Made by a program: the position numbers and the translations under genes. A stretch of DNA of 64,000 nt from Cyclobacteriaceae bacterium (GTDB lineage: Bacteria > Bacteroidota > Bacteroidia > Cytophagales > Cyclobacteriaceae): contig JAIBBC010000001.1 in assembly GCA_019694875.1 (NCBI GenBank), positions 1,619,501 to 1,683,500 on the forward strand, in the 5' to 3' direction. This document shows positions 43,741-51,070 of this stretch, in pieces (position 1 is the first letter of the stretch; each line of letters opens with the position of its first letter). The notes below the pieces were generated by a model, which saw only the letters and a program-made list of their open reading frames with translations, made no database searches and was not told the origin of the DNA.

Positions 43741-44020
43741 CCCTAAGTAGTTTTTGAATCTCATCGCAATCATAGAAGATAATGCCGCCCAACTTGGTGA
43801 AATTGAGCGAACCATTTACCCGAAGGTTTTGCAGGGTTCCTGACGAGATTCCCAGTAGCTTTCTAACCTCGGATGATTTTAGCCATTTCTTCGCAGTTGT
43901 GCCGGTAGCGTTCGTCAGTAAATTCTTTATTTCCTGTATCAGGCTCGTTTTAAATATTTCAAGATCTCCCACCGTGATAAGTTGATCACGATTAATCCTC
44001 CCCTCATTTCTGTCTTTCAT
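43724..44020 (-). CDS. HTH_17/excisionase-like DNA-binding protein
   Basis: 98 residues. The C-terminal half is a MerR/excisionase-type winged helix: WLKSSEVRKLLGISSGTLQN followed by LRVNGSLNFTKLGGIIFYD. The N-terminal half is a linker helix. Proteins of this type act as excisionases or activators for integrases of the same family. It overlaps the next gene and follows the spike gene by two bases, placing it at the distal end of the structural operon. Confidence 0.75.
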   Translation of the reverse strand: MKDRNEGRINRDQLITVGDLEIFKTSLIQEIKNLLTNATGTTAKKWLKSSEVRKLLGISSGTLQNLRVNGSLNFTKLGGIIFYDCDEIQKLLRDNAER

Positions 44021-44022
44021 TG

Positions 44023-44904
44023 TTACTGCACATTATATGTTAGAATATTCATTGCTTCATCGTCATACCCTTGTTTGTAGATCGGCAGGCACTTGATCCA
44101 ATACTTCGTTCCTGTCGTTTCGTCACCTGTTGCATTGGCATTGATCCAAGATTGCAAGCTAGTTAGCGTTGAATGACTTGTCCAGCTACTTGACACATCA
44201 AGTCGGCTCTTGTAACTCACCCCAGATAGCTGGTGCGTAAAGTCATGCGACAATGAGTTGATTTTGCCCCGGAGCACGAACGCGTCCCTATCGTGGTAAT
44301 GATTGTAATGTTCATCATCATCCCAATCTCCAGAGAAGAAAAATTGAAGCGTTCTCTTTTTTAAATTCAATCCGACTAACGCATCGGCCAAGTCCTGAAC
44401 TCTCACCAAATCGCCATCGGTTACAAGCGCATTTAATTCTCCAATAGTGTCAATATCCTCCCGTCTCAGAAATGAAAACCCTTGAATAAGGTTGTAGAGC
44501 TTCTCAAGAGTGTTTCCATTAACCGGAACATTTCCCTTGATGCCATTTACTGCGGTTGTTAAATCTTCAGTGCGTACTAAGTCTGCATCCTGAACAATGG
44601 CATTCAGTTCTGCCAAGTGGTCGATGTCTTCACGTCTTAAGTATGTCAATCCCTGGACTATGTTATACAACTTCTCCAGCGAGTTTGCTACAACGGGAAC
44701 ATTACCCTTTAAAGCGTTAATGGCAGACATGATATCGTCTGCCTTCATAAGTACTGCATCAGTCAGAAAGGAGTTGAGTTTAGCCAATGTGTCGATGTCG
44801 TTTGGCGTGATTCCGCTTCCTGTTCCATTGTTGGTCACTTTCAGGTAGATATTATAGAGTAACTCTTCGCTTACTGATCTGAATGGAGGCTTAGGTGCGT
44901 TCAT
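44023..44904 (-). CDS. Repeat-containing spike/fibre-like protein
   Basis: 293 residues from MNAPKPPFRSVSEE (44904), overlapping the upstream gene by 14 bases. Residues ~25-165 contain three ~40-residue repeats. Repeat signatures are LAKLNSFLTDAVLMKADDI, LAELNAIVQDADLVRTEDL and IGELNALVTDGDLVRVQDL, each leading to LEKLYN-VQG- or LRRED-type joins. The C-terminal ~120 residues are beta-rich and aromatic and look like a receptor-binding tip. Location among lysis and structural genes supports a host-recognition role. No family was recognised. Confidence 0.6.
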   Translation of the reverse strand: MNAPKPPFRSVSEELLYNIYLKVTNNGTGSGITPNDIDTLAKLNSFLTDAVLMKADDIMSAINALKGNVPVVANSLEKLYNIVQGLTYLRREDIDHLAELNAIVQDADLVRTEDLTTAVNGIKGNVPVNGNTLEKLYNLIQGFSFLRREDIDTIGELNALVTDGDLVRVQDLADALVGLNLKKRTLQFFFSGDWDDDEHYNHYHDRDAFVLRGKINSLSHDFTHQLSGVSYKSRLDVSSSWTSHSTLTSLQSWINANATGDETTGTKYWIKCLPIYKQGYDDEAMNILTYNVQ

Positions 44905-45565
44905 AAACCTTTGGAGTGAAAATCCAACCAAGAGCGAAGGCTGCAAATACTGTTGTAGCAGTTACCACCCGTTTGAGTGTGATTCGCCTGAGCGACCTGA
45001 AGTCCACCAATGTATAGCTGAACGAATTCCCATGCAGTTTTGCGTGAAGCTTACAGAGTTGCATAAAAGCGTAAAAGTCATCAGCATCTTTGAACACCTG
45101 GCATCCAGCAGAATATTGATCGATGAGCTTCGTTGAGCCAGTACTTTCGGCACGATGGATATTGATTCCAAAGTTTCCGGTTTCTTTCGAGCCGTTATTG
45201 AAATCCAATATCGCGTCTCTGTCATAATCACGAATGACTGTAACAGGCTTCACCTGAACCAATGCCTCATACTTTCCACGATGCAGACCAATGGCATACG
45301 CATCTCGATTTTGGCCTTGGGCAAGGATCGCAGTACCCTGCGGATATGTTGGATTGTTCAACCAGAACGTTCCCGGATCAGTGGTGGCCGGAAAAATATG
45401 ATAATTCCATTTTCCATCCGGCTTTGTGTAAAACACATGGATCTCGTCATCAAAGCTATTTGAGTTTACATTCTTGCTTCGAAGCCCGACAATGTTCAAC
45501 TGATACGGTTTCGTATATAGGGTGAAGCCGAATTCCTTCAATATTTCTTTGACGCGAGATAGCAT
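44891..45565 (-). CDS. L,D-transpeptidase-like (YkuD-type) murein enzyme with C-terminal anchor
   Basis: 224 residues. The motif GINIHRAESTGSTKLIDQ followed by YSAGCQVF gives His137, Ser152 and Cys155, matching the H-S-x-G-C signature of YkuD-like catalytic domains. A hydrophobic C-terminal segment (VVTATTVFAAFALGWIF) may anchor it. In a virion-like module it would act on peptidoglycan at entry or exit. It lies between the GH108 endolysin and the spike gene. Confidence 0.65.
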   Translation of the reverse strand: MLSRVKEILKEFGFTLYTKPYQLNIVGLRSKNVNSNSFDDEIHVFYTKPDGKWNYHIFPATTDPGTFWLNNPTYPQGTAILAQGQNRDAYAIGLHRGKYEALVQVKPVTVIRDYDRDAILDFNNGSKETGNFGINIHRAESTGSTKLIDQYSAGCQVFKDADDFYAFMQLCKLHAKLHGNSFSYTLVDFRSLRRITLKRVVTATTVFAAFALGWIFTPKVYERT

Positions 45566-45591
45566 GTGTTTACTGTTTAAATTGTTCTTGC

Positions 45592-46119
45592 CTAAGCTGC
45601 CTTGTAGCTGAATGAATTAACCCTGTTCATCCAGCCATCATAGAATACAATCTGGTCGGGTCTGCGCTTGATGATGTTGTTCAGGAATACCTTGCGTTCA
45701 ATCTTGAGCGCATTGAAAAGCAATTCCTGATCCGCGCAATTGATTGCAGTTACGGTCTGTGGGCCGACAATGCCATCGACCGTAACTTTAGCGAGTCGCT
45801 GAACAATCTTTGCAACAGTCTTTCTTCCAGAATTGTAGCCCCAATCAACAATGAACTCTGCCAATGATTGATTCAGGATTAAATCAGCCAGGAAGTAATC
45901 CCAGAAGATCTTCTTCGCGATGTACTTGGCGTCCGACTCACTTAGCTTCTTGATGTCTTCCGCATCAATGTCGCCATCGCCATCTTTGTCGTGGCCATGT
46001 TCCTGCCACACCGAAAGAATGACTCCATACTTGGTCGGGCCGCCTCTGTCCAATGGGTGATTCACATACCCTCCCTCTAATCGCAGGAGCTTGCCTGCGA
46101 AATTTTCAAACTTCGCCAT
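45592..46119 (-). CDS. GH108 endolysin with C-terminal peptidoglycan-binding domain
   Basis: 175 residues. The N-terminal signature LEGGYVNHPLDRGGPTKYGV with Glu15 fits the GH108 (N-acetylmuramidase) family, and IFWDYFLADLILNQSLAEF follows. The C-terminal part has the PG_binding_3 pattern (LAKVTVDGIVGPQTVTAIN). There is no signal peptide, so export depends on a holin such as the protein at 40710. It is the main lysis enzyme of the element. Confidence 0.9.
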   Translation of the reverse strand: MAKFENFAGKLLRLEGGYVNHPLDRGGPTKYGVILSVWQEHGHDKDGDGDIDAEDIKKLSESDAKYIAKKIFWDYFLADLILNQSLAEFIVDWGYNSGRKTVAKIVQRLAKVTVDGIVGPQTVTAINCADQELLFNALKIERKVFLNNIIKRRPDQIVFYDGWMNRVNSFSYKAA

Positions 46120-46132
46120 TGTAAATAATTGT

Positions 46133-47107
46133 TTAAGTGTACTTGACGTCTTGGGTGGGAACTTTCAGAATGCTGTTGTCAACGGATTTGAACCAAGTCA
46201 TTCCGTTCGATACTTCCAGTTCGTCTCCGAGTATCGTATTCCTGCGCACGGGTATCCGGTTGTTTTGTGCGTCCGTCACTACAGTTTCCCGGATGGTGAT
46301 AAGGTCTTTGTAGAGCCTGATCCCCTGCAAGCTCCACGTACCTGTACCACTCACCTTTAAACCCATGCGCAGGAATTCATTTCTTATCTGCGTCTTTGCT
46401 GCTTCATTGCTTTTGAAAGCGTAGTCCAGCAAGTCGGTCACAATCGTCTTTGCGATGAAGCTTTGCTTTTTGTAGTACTCATTCACCGTTGAATAGTCTG
46501 ATACCGTTTTGAGCTGCTTCAGTACGCTTAGAACTTGCTCCAAATTCTTCGATTGTGCTCCAGCGTATAGACTTGTTGCCAATGGCGAAGGATTGAATAC
46601 TACGGTCAGCGATCCTGAGCCTCCGGTGATCTGGTTGAACAATGATTCGCTCACGGTTTCGGGATACCCTGCCGACTTCAACGCACTGGCAGTTTGTGGT
46701 CCAAATTGTCCATCAACTGAAATGCCCGGTGAAGTCTTTGCCAATGCCTGTTGAAGCATGGAAACTCTTGAGCCTCTGCTTCCCCTTTTCAGAGGAAAGC
46801 TATCACTGGCACTTGATAGGGCTCTTGAAGTAAAGGAGGCATAGGACGTTGGTAGTGTATTGTTGATGATGATCGTATCTGAAGATGCTTCCGATGGCAT
46901 TTGATTTTGTTCCATTGCCTTCCGTTTCTTCAGGCGATCATACACCAAGTATCCGCCACCACCCAGAGCAGCTAACGCGAGCGCATAGATGAAAACCTTG
47001 GCCGGTTTAACTCCTTTCTTTTTTGTGGAAGTTCTCTTAGCAGGACTAGCTGGTTTCTTCGGCTTCTTGCTCTGCGTTTTCTTTCCCTTCGTTGCCTTCT
47101 TAGCCAT
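46133..47107 (-). CDS. Membrane-anchored peptidoglycan-binding protein
   Basis: 324 residues. A very lysine-rich N-terminus (residues 2-33) precedes a transmembrane helix (36-56). A PG_binding_1 domain follows (residues ~106-147: LKRGSRGSRVSMLQQALAK, GISVDGQFGPQTASALK). The C-terminal ~180 residues include a helical part and a beta-rich end (RRNTILGDELEVSNGMTWF). It is likely a virion membrane protein that touches the cell wall. It starts directly next to the upstream gene's stop. Confidence 0.75.
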   Translation of the reverse strand: MAKKATKGKKTQSKKPKKPASPAKRTSTKKKGVKPAKVFIYALALAALGGGGYLVYDRLKKRKAMEQNQMPSEASSDTIIINNTLPTSYASFTSRALSSASDSFPLKRGSRGSRVSMLQQALAKTSPGISVDGQFGPQTASALKSAGYPETVSESLFNQITGGSGSLTVVFNPSPLATSLYAGAQSKNLEQVLSVLKQLKTVSDYSTVNEYYKKQSFIAKTIVTDLLDYAFKSNEAAKTQIRNEFLRMGLKVSGTGTWSLQGIRLYKDLITIRETVVTDAQNNRIPVRRNTILGDELEVSNGMTWFKSVDNSILKVPTQDVKYT

Positions 47108-47506
47108 TTACTTCTTAGCGTTTAAAATTCTTATCAGCTCGTTGTACTCATCACTGCTTAGTTCTTCCTCCAGGTCTGCATTCAGACTTCTACCGTAGAG
47201 ATTGGCGTACTCCTTCTGTACTTTCGTGTACATGCTCTTTGACGGTATCTCGTTGAATACTTGAATTACCATTGGCTCATTGGTGCCCCATCCCATGTAG
47301 TTGTCATTATCAAAGGCCATCTTCAACTGCTTCGCAAAGGTTGCCGGATCACCGACTTCAAGACTGTGCTTTTGCGAAATATTCGCCCTGGTCTTTTTAT
47401 AAAGGTGACGCCCCAGAAAAAACAATCCGGTTGCAGTACCAAGACCGAGTGTCGAATAGATCACCACGGTCTTGAGATTTTGGAGTTTCTGTGCGTCTGC
47501 GTTCAT
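47108..47506 (-). CDS. Membrane-anchored annexin-like repeat protein
   Basis: 132 residues. A transmembrane helix spans residues ~13-36. Residues 71-128 read like an annexin repeat: MGWGTNEPMVIQVFNEIPSK, then YANLYGRSLNADLEEELSSD and YNELIRIL, with the GxGT-type loop of calcium/phospholipid-binding annexins. Bacterial annexin-like proteins are rare. A membrane-binding module fits a virion with an internal or external membrane. Function is inferred from the pattern only. Confidence 0.65.
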   Translation of the reverse strand: MNADAQKLQNLKTVVIYSTLGLGTATGLFFLGRHLYKKTRANISQKHSLEVGDPATFAKQLKMAFDNDNYMGWGTNEPMVIQVFNEIPSKSMYTKVQKEYANLYGRSLNADLEEELSSDEYNELIRILNAKK

Positions 47507-47522
47507 TTTAATTTTTCCCCTG

Positions 47523-47705
47523 TTAGAGACCCAATGCCTTCTTCGCGAGAGAAGTCTTCAACGGATCATTCTTCACCACATCGGCAAGCTTGGCGATCTC
47601 GCGTGCCTTCAACTTCTGCATCAAGGTCGATGCTGCCGACAGTTTTACTTCTGCCTCACCTTGCGTTTGCGCTTCAATGCTCACTTCAAAACTGTACTTG
47701 TTCAT
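47523..47705 (-). CDS. Small structural-operon protein
   Basis: 60 residues. It begins with a beta segment (MNKYSFEVSIEAQTQGEAEV) and continues as a helix (REIAKLADVVKNDPLKTSL). It is packed between its neighbours with gaps of 2 and 16 bases. Unknown; possibly a small virion or assembly factor. Confidence 0.6.
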   Translation of the reverse strand: MNKYSFEVSIEAQTQGEAEVKLSAASTLMQKLKAREIAKLADVVKNDPLKTSLAKKALGL

Positions 47706-47707
47706 AG

Positions 47708-48523
47708 TTATACTTGTTGTTTAATGTTTACATGATTCAGGATCAGATCGATCTTACTCTTGTCATCAGCTAGCGTTTGAAGAATGTGGAGCACTTGTTC
47801 AAATTCTTCCTTGCTGAATTGCGATTTGAGTTGATTGACAAACTGAATAGCTGCCTGTTCTTCTTCGCTCAAAGAAGGAGTTGCGGAGGCCTTCGGCTTA
47901 AAGCTTACTTCGGATTCGGGTGTTTGTTCACTTTCAAGTTCTTCATTGCTGGATTGCAATAGACCGGCAAGGGCTTCTCCACCCGGGAATGCAGCCATGA
48001 GTTTTGGATTGCGCTTGACGAAGCTCTCCACAAGACTTGATCCTACGTCTCCCAGAAAACTATTCAAGGGCGACTGTTTCATCTCTAATCTGGCGTTCTG
48101 CTTTTCCAGTTCATCTACCTCACTCTCCAGGTCTGCGATGTGCTGTTGAAGTTTCTTATTCTCATCCTTCAGTACCTCGTATTCTTTTTCACGCAGTTTG
48201 CGCTGTACTTCTTCGTCTACGATATTCTTCACATCGACACCGGATAAACCTTCTTTCTGAACTTCTCCGAAATAGAAGATCCGTTTCTCGTTGTTGTTGC
48301 TACTGCCAGTGAATAGAAGTACTTCAATGGAGCGTGTGTCCGCAGTCACGAAGTTTTCAAACATAGTGAACATGTCAGGGTCACTTGTTCTGCGAACTGC
48401 CTTGAAACCGTCCACTAGAATTTCATAGTCGATAGGTTGACCTTTTTCATGGTAAAGGCGTAGATATTGTAAAAGATTGTCAATCTTCTTCTGTTCGTAT
48501 TTTTCTTTATTCGGTAGTGCCAT
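47708..48523 (-). CDS. Coiled-coil structural-operon protein
   Basis: 271 residues. An alpha/beta N-terminal region (residues 1-105) is followed by a strong coiled coil at about residues 115-165 (KDENKKLQQHIADLESEVDE). A C-terminal helical region has an acidic linker and EEQAAIQFVNQLKSQF. The layout suits a scaffold, spike or assembly protein. No family was recognised. Confidence 0.65.
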   Translation of the reverse strand: MALPNKEKYEQKKIDNLLQYLRLYHEKGQPIDYEILVDGFKAVRRTSDPDMFTMFENFVTADTRSIEVLLFTGSSNNNEKRIFYFGEVQKEGLSGVDVKNIVDEEVQRKLREKEYEVLKDENKKLQQHIADLESEVDELEKQNARLEMKQSPLNSFLGDVGSSLVESFVKRNPKLMAAFPGGEALAGLLQSSNEELESEQTPESEVSFKPKASATPSLSEEEQAAIQFVNQLKSQFSKEEFEQVLHILQTLADDKSKIDLILNHVNIKQQV

Positions 48524-48530
48524 AATTCTG

Positions 48531-48842
48531 TCAGTTCACGATGATTGCTTGTATAAATTTTATCCTTCGCTTTTCCGCTCCTGGGTTTGTGATCTTAATT
48601 TCTCCCCGGTGTATATGTATGCTTTCCGGTATTGGATCGTCTGTCGAGTCATACATTCCATAATCAGAGTCAACAACCAGCCCAGGTGGTTCGTCAATGA
48701 TGAAGAACATTTCGTTGTAAGCAGGAATTGTTATCGTAATCCCAGCTTCGATGATAAAATCCCTGTGACGGAAATGATATTTTGAATAGCCCTGCTGTTT
48801 CAGTCGCAACGGTGCGAACTCCAAAATGAATTGCTCGGTCAT
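48531..48842 (-). CDS. Small beta-rich structural-operon protein 1
   Basis: 103 residues, nearly all predicted strand: FILEFAPLRLKQQGY, FIIEAGITITIP, FFIIDEPPGLVVDSDYGMYD. It overlaps the upstream gene by four bases. Such compact beta proteins are typical of penton, spike-base or minor capsid proteins. Unrecognised by family. Confidence 0.65.
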   Translation of the reverse strand: MTEQFILEFAPLRLKQQGYSKYHFRHRDFIIEAGITITIPAYNEMFFIIDEPPGLVVDSDYGMYDSTDDPIPESIHIHRGEIKITNPGAEKRRIKFIQAIIVN

Positions 48843-49207
48843 AAGTGTATCTCCATCGGTTCCAGAAAGTCTTTCTTCTCGCTTTTGTCCTGTTCAATAG
48901 CTTCGTCCGCTATAACTTCTACAAGCTCTTCAGCCGTCTCACATTCCACGTAGACCGTGATTATGAATGGATCGTCAAACGTCTCTCCTTTGAACCAGGC
49001 GTTGATGATGGACGTATCGCCTTCAACATGTACGGACTTTATCATTGGAACATTTCCAGTGACCCACGCTTTGTCGCTATCGAACTGTGAGTCCTCAATT
49101 TGCATCAAGGTTTCGTCCGATGGCTCAACGCCTTCTTCCTGTAGGTTTGCCACATAGAAGACATCCATCTTATCATTAGCCTGAAAGCTTACGGTCCCGA
49201 TTCCCAT
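48839..49207 (-). CDS. Small beta-rich structural-operon protein 2
   Basis: 122 residues. Strands such as SIINAWFKGETFDDPFIITV alternate with acidic loops, and the C-terminus is acidic. It overlaps its upstream neighbour by 19 bases and its downstream neighbour by 4. A capsid-associated role is likely by context only. Confidence 0.65.
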   Translation of the reverse strand: MGIGTVSFQANDKMDVFYVANLQEEGVEPSDETLMQIEDSQFDSDKAWVTGNVPMIKSVHVEGDTSIINAWFKGETFDDPFIITVYVECETAEELVEVIADEAIEQDKSEKKDFLEPMEIHL

Positions 49208-49347
49208 TTTGCAGAAGTTGTTACGGCAATGCCTGTTACTTTTTTCACATTAGCCGGAAGCCGGATTTCGAATGGCTTGAATCGCTGATGCTTATCGATC
49301 TCCAGCTTGGCTATGATGATTCTCCTTTTGGTCTTCGTGATTATCAT
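49189..49347 (-). CDS. Small basic protein, 52 residues, between two coupled genes
   Basis: The 52-residue frame starts at 49347 within an ATGA shared with the preceding gene's stop and ends inside the next gene. It reads MIITKTKRRIIIAKLEIDKH, then FKPFEIRLPANVKKVTGIAV, and is strand-rich and basic. It exactly fills the gap between two overlapping neighbours, so translational coupling supports a real gene. It is likely a small virion protein. Confidence 0.75.
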   Translation of the reverse strand: MIITKTKRRIIIAKLEIDKHQRFKPFEIRLPANVKKVTGIAVTTSAKWESGP

Positions 49348-49724
49348 TTCATCTCACATAAGAGGCTGACAATAACTTTGTAGGCTGCAAAAGGAGCGTT
49401 GGGATTGCCAGTGTCCTTGTATTGGATTTTCAGCTCACCGTTTCCGGCTATGACTCCGTCACCCAATGACTTGTATTTGTCATTCGGAGCGACTGCCATT
49501 CCACTCATAAACATTTTGCTCTCAAAGTCTTCAGGAAAAAGTTCCTCTCCCGAAAGTTCGATGCGTTGAGAGCCCCGGTAGAACAAGAGGTTCGGTCTGT
49601 CAGAACTCATCATAATGCCATGCACCACTTTCACGTTCTTGTCCAGGTCAAACTTCTTGTTCACCGGTTGCCCTTCCGCGTCTACCAGGAAGGTGTAGAT
49701 CTTGTCCACCCAACGCTTCTCCAT
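49344..49724 (-). CDS. Beta-rich structural-operon protein next to capsid-like gene
   Basis: 126 residues, mostly strand with charged loops (IYTFLVDAEGQPVNKKFDL, LLFYRGSQRIELSGEELFP, AAYKVIVSLLCEMK). It starts six bases after the capsid-like gene and may be a second capsid or cement protein. Paired small jelly-roll capsid proteins occur in some tailless membrane viruses. Membership in that class is untested. Confidence 0.65.
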   Translation of the reverse strand: MEKRWVDKIYTFLVDAEGQPVNKKFDLDKNVKVVHGIMMSSDRPNLLFYRGSQRIELSGEELFPEDFESKMFMSGMAVAPNDKYKSLGDGVIAGNGELKIQYKDTGNPNAPFAAYKVIVSLLCEMK

Positions 49725-49730
49725 GACCTA

Positions 49731-50459
49731 CTAAGGAATAGTTGCCGTTCCTTCAAGACCCACATAGAGGACAGAGTTTGCATCAAGTCCTTTGATGGTT
49801 CCAAGCTCGATCTCAAACTCGATGTCCACATCGTCATGGATCAAACGCGGGTTCGCTAGTTTGTAAAAGCTCTTAGGCACCATGTCAAACTGTGTGGTCA
49901 CAAACTTCCGGTTGGAAGTATCGCTCACCAGTTGCTTCTTGTTAGCCTTCAGCTTGAACTCACCGTTCGCCAGTGCGCCCACGTTTTCGATGGTATCAAA
50001 CTTGGTCGTTTTGATGTCATCAATATCCATCGAAGCTGCAACTCCGTGCAGGAGATAAATTCCTGATACGAGCAAAGCCATGTTTTTCGGAAGCTTTGCG
50101 TTGCTAATGTTGCGCAGGTTCACTTCCTTCACGTCCTGGCTTTCAAACATCTTGATCGTCTTCGCGCCTTTGATCGGCTTGATGGTGTAGATCAGTTGAT
50201 CAGCCAGACGCAGCTTGCCCTGGAGCAATTGCTCCTTAATGTGTTTGGGCAGTTCTACAAAGAACTTCTCAAACTCTGCGCGCGAACCCTGTGAAGGAAT
50301 GTGTCGCTTCACGATCTTGCTCATCGCCTTCGCCCGTTGCACGGGGTTCAGCGCATTCAGATACCCTAACAACTCGGTATCCATCTCTCCATTCAAACCC
50401 AACAACTCTGTCGGGTTCGTGTACTCACTCTCCATGAGTTGTCCTAATGCTCCTAGCAT
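49731..50459 (-). CDS. Putative capsid-type structural protein, copy B (complete)
   Basis: 242 residues. The first ~90 are helical (YLNALNPVQRAKAMSKIV, FFVELPKHIKEQLLQGKLRL). From residue ~95 the protein is strand-rich (NMALLVSGIYLLHGVAAS, VDIEFEIELGTIKGLDANSV) and ends in a beta hairpin. This is a plausible single jelly-roll-like capsid protein. Copy A at 1-483 is almost identical at its N-terminus. Its assignment as the major capsid protein rests on gene order and composition. Confidence 0.7.
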   Translation of the reverse strand: MLGALGQLMESEYTNPTELLGLNGEMDTELLGYLNALNPVQRAKAMSKIVKRHIPSQGSRAEFEKFFVELPKHIKEQLLQGKLRLADQLIYTIKPIKGAKTIKMFESQDVKEVNLRNISNAKLPKNMALLVSGIYLLHGVAASMDIDDIKTTKFDTIENVGALANGEFKLKANKKQLVSDTSNRKFVTTQFDMVPKSFYKLANPRLIHDDVDIEFEIELGTIKGLDANSVLYVGLEGTATIP

Positions 50460-50490
50460 AATTTTACTTTTTGTTTAATTGTTACTTGAT

Positions 50491-51069
50491 TTAAAACTCG
50501 CGCTCGGTTTCCTCTACCGCGTTCATTCCTCCGTTCATAGAAGCTATCTGTTCCTGGAGTCGGTCGATAGCCGACATATCCAGTTCTTTCGTCTCACTGT
50601 AAGGGTTCACGAAATAGGTCACCTGTTCTTCTTTCTGATCTCCCGCAAGTCCCGCTGTTGCATTTGGTTCTGCTGGCTTAGAGAGATAGAGCTTCTCGGA
50701 GAAATTCTTGAAGAAAGTACCTACACGATCTTTAGCATCTTCTGCGATCTGTTTGATGTCGAATCCATCGACTCCTTGTACGGTAGTCTTATTCTGATTT
50801 TGGAAACCATTGCTCAATGTGAGCCCAAGCCCCGCTGCGATGATGTATGGATTATTCTTATGAAACCCTACAAGTGTTACGGGAATCCCTGCGAGTAGCG
50901 AATGCTTTCCAAGTGCAGCACCAGCTCCACCGGCAGCGATCGCGGCCAGTAGTACGAGGCCGCCTTTTGTCACTGTCTGCGCTACCGGATGTTCCATCAC
51001 TGCTGCCGGACCAAACAGTGCGTGCCCCTGTTTTTGCTTTTTGGTTTTATTCTTTTTTGTCTTTGCCAT
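50491..51069 (-). CDS. Two-helix membrane protein of structural module, copy B
   Basis: 192 residues with a basic N-terminus (KTKKNKTKKQKQG) and two hydrophobic segments. It is closely similar to the copy at 516-1091 across its whole length, including the AALGKHSLLAGIPVTLVGFH segment and the MNGGMNAVEE tail. Likely a virion membrane protein. The two copies differ mostly in the soluble loop. Confidence 0.8.
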   Translation of the reverse strand: MAKTKKNKTKKQKQGHALFGPAAVMEHPVAQTVTKGGLVLLAAIAAGGAGAALGKHSLLAGIPVTLVGFHKNNPYIIAAGLGLTLSNGFQNQNKTTVQGVDGFDIKQIAEDAKDRVGTFFKNFSEKLYLSKPAEPNATAGLAGDQKEEQVTYFVNPYSETKELDMSAIDRLQEQIASMNGGMNAVEETEREF

Positions 51070-51070
51070 G

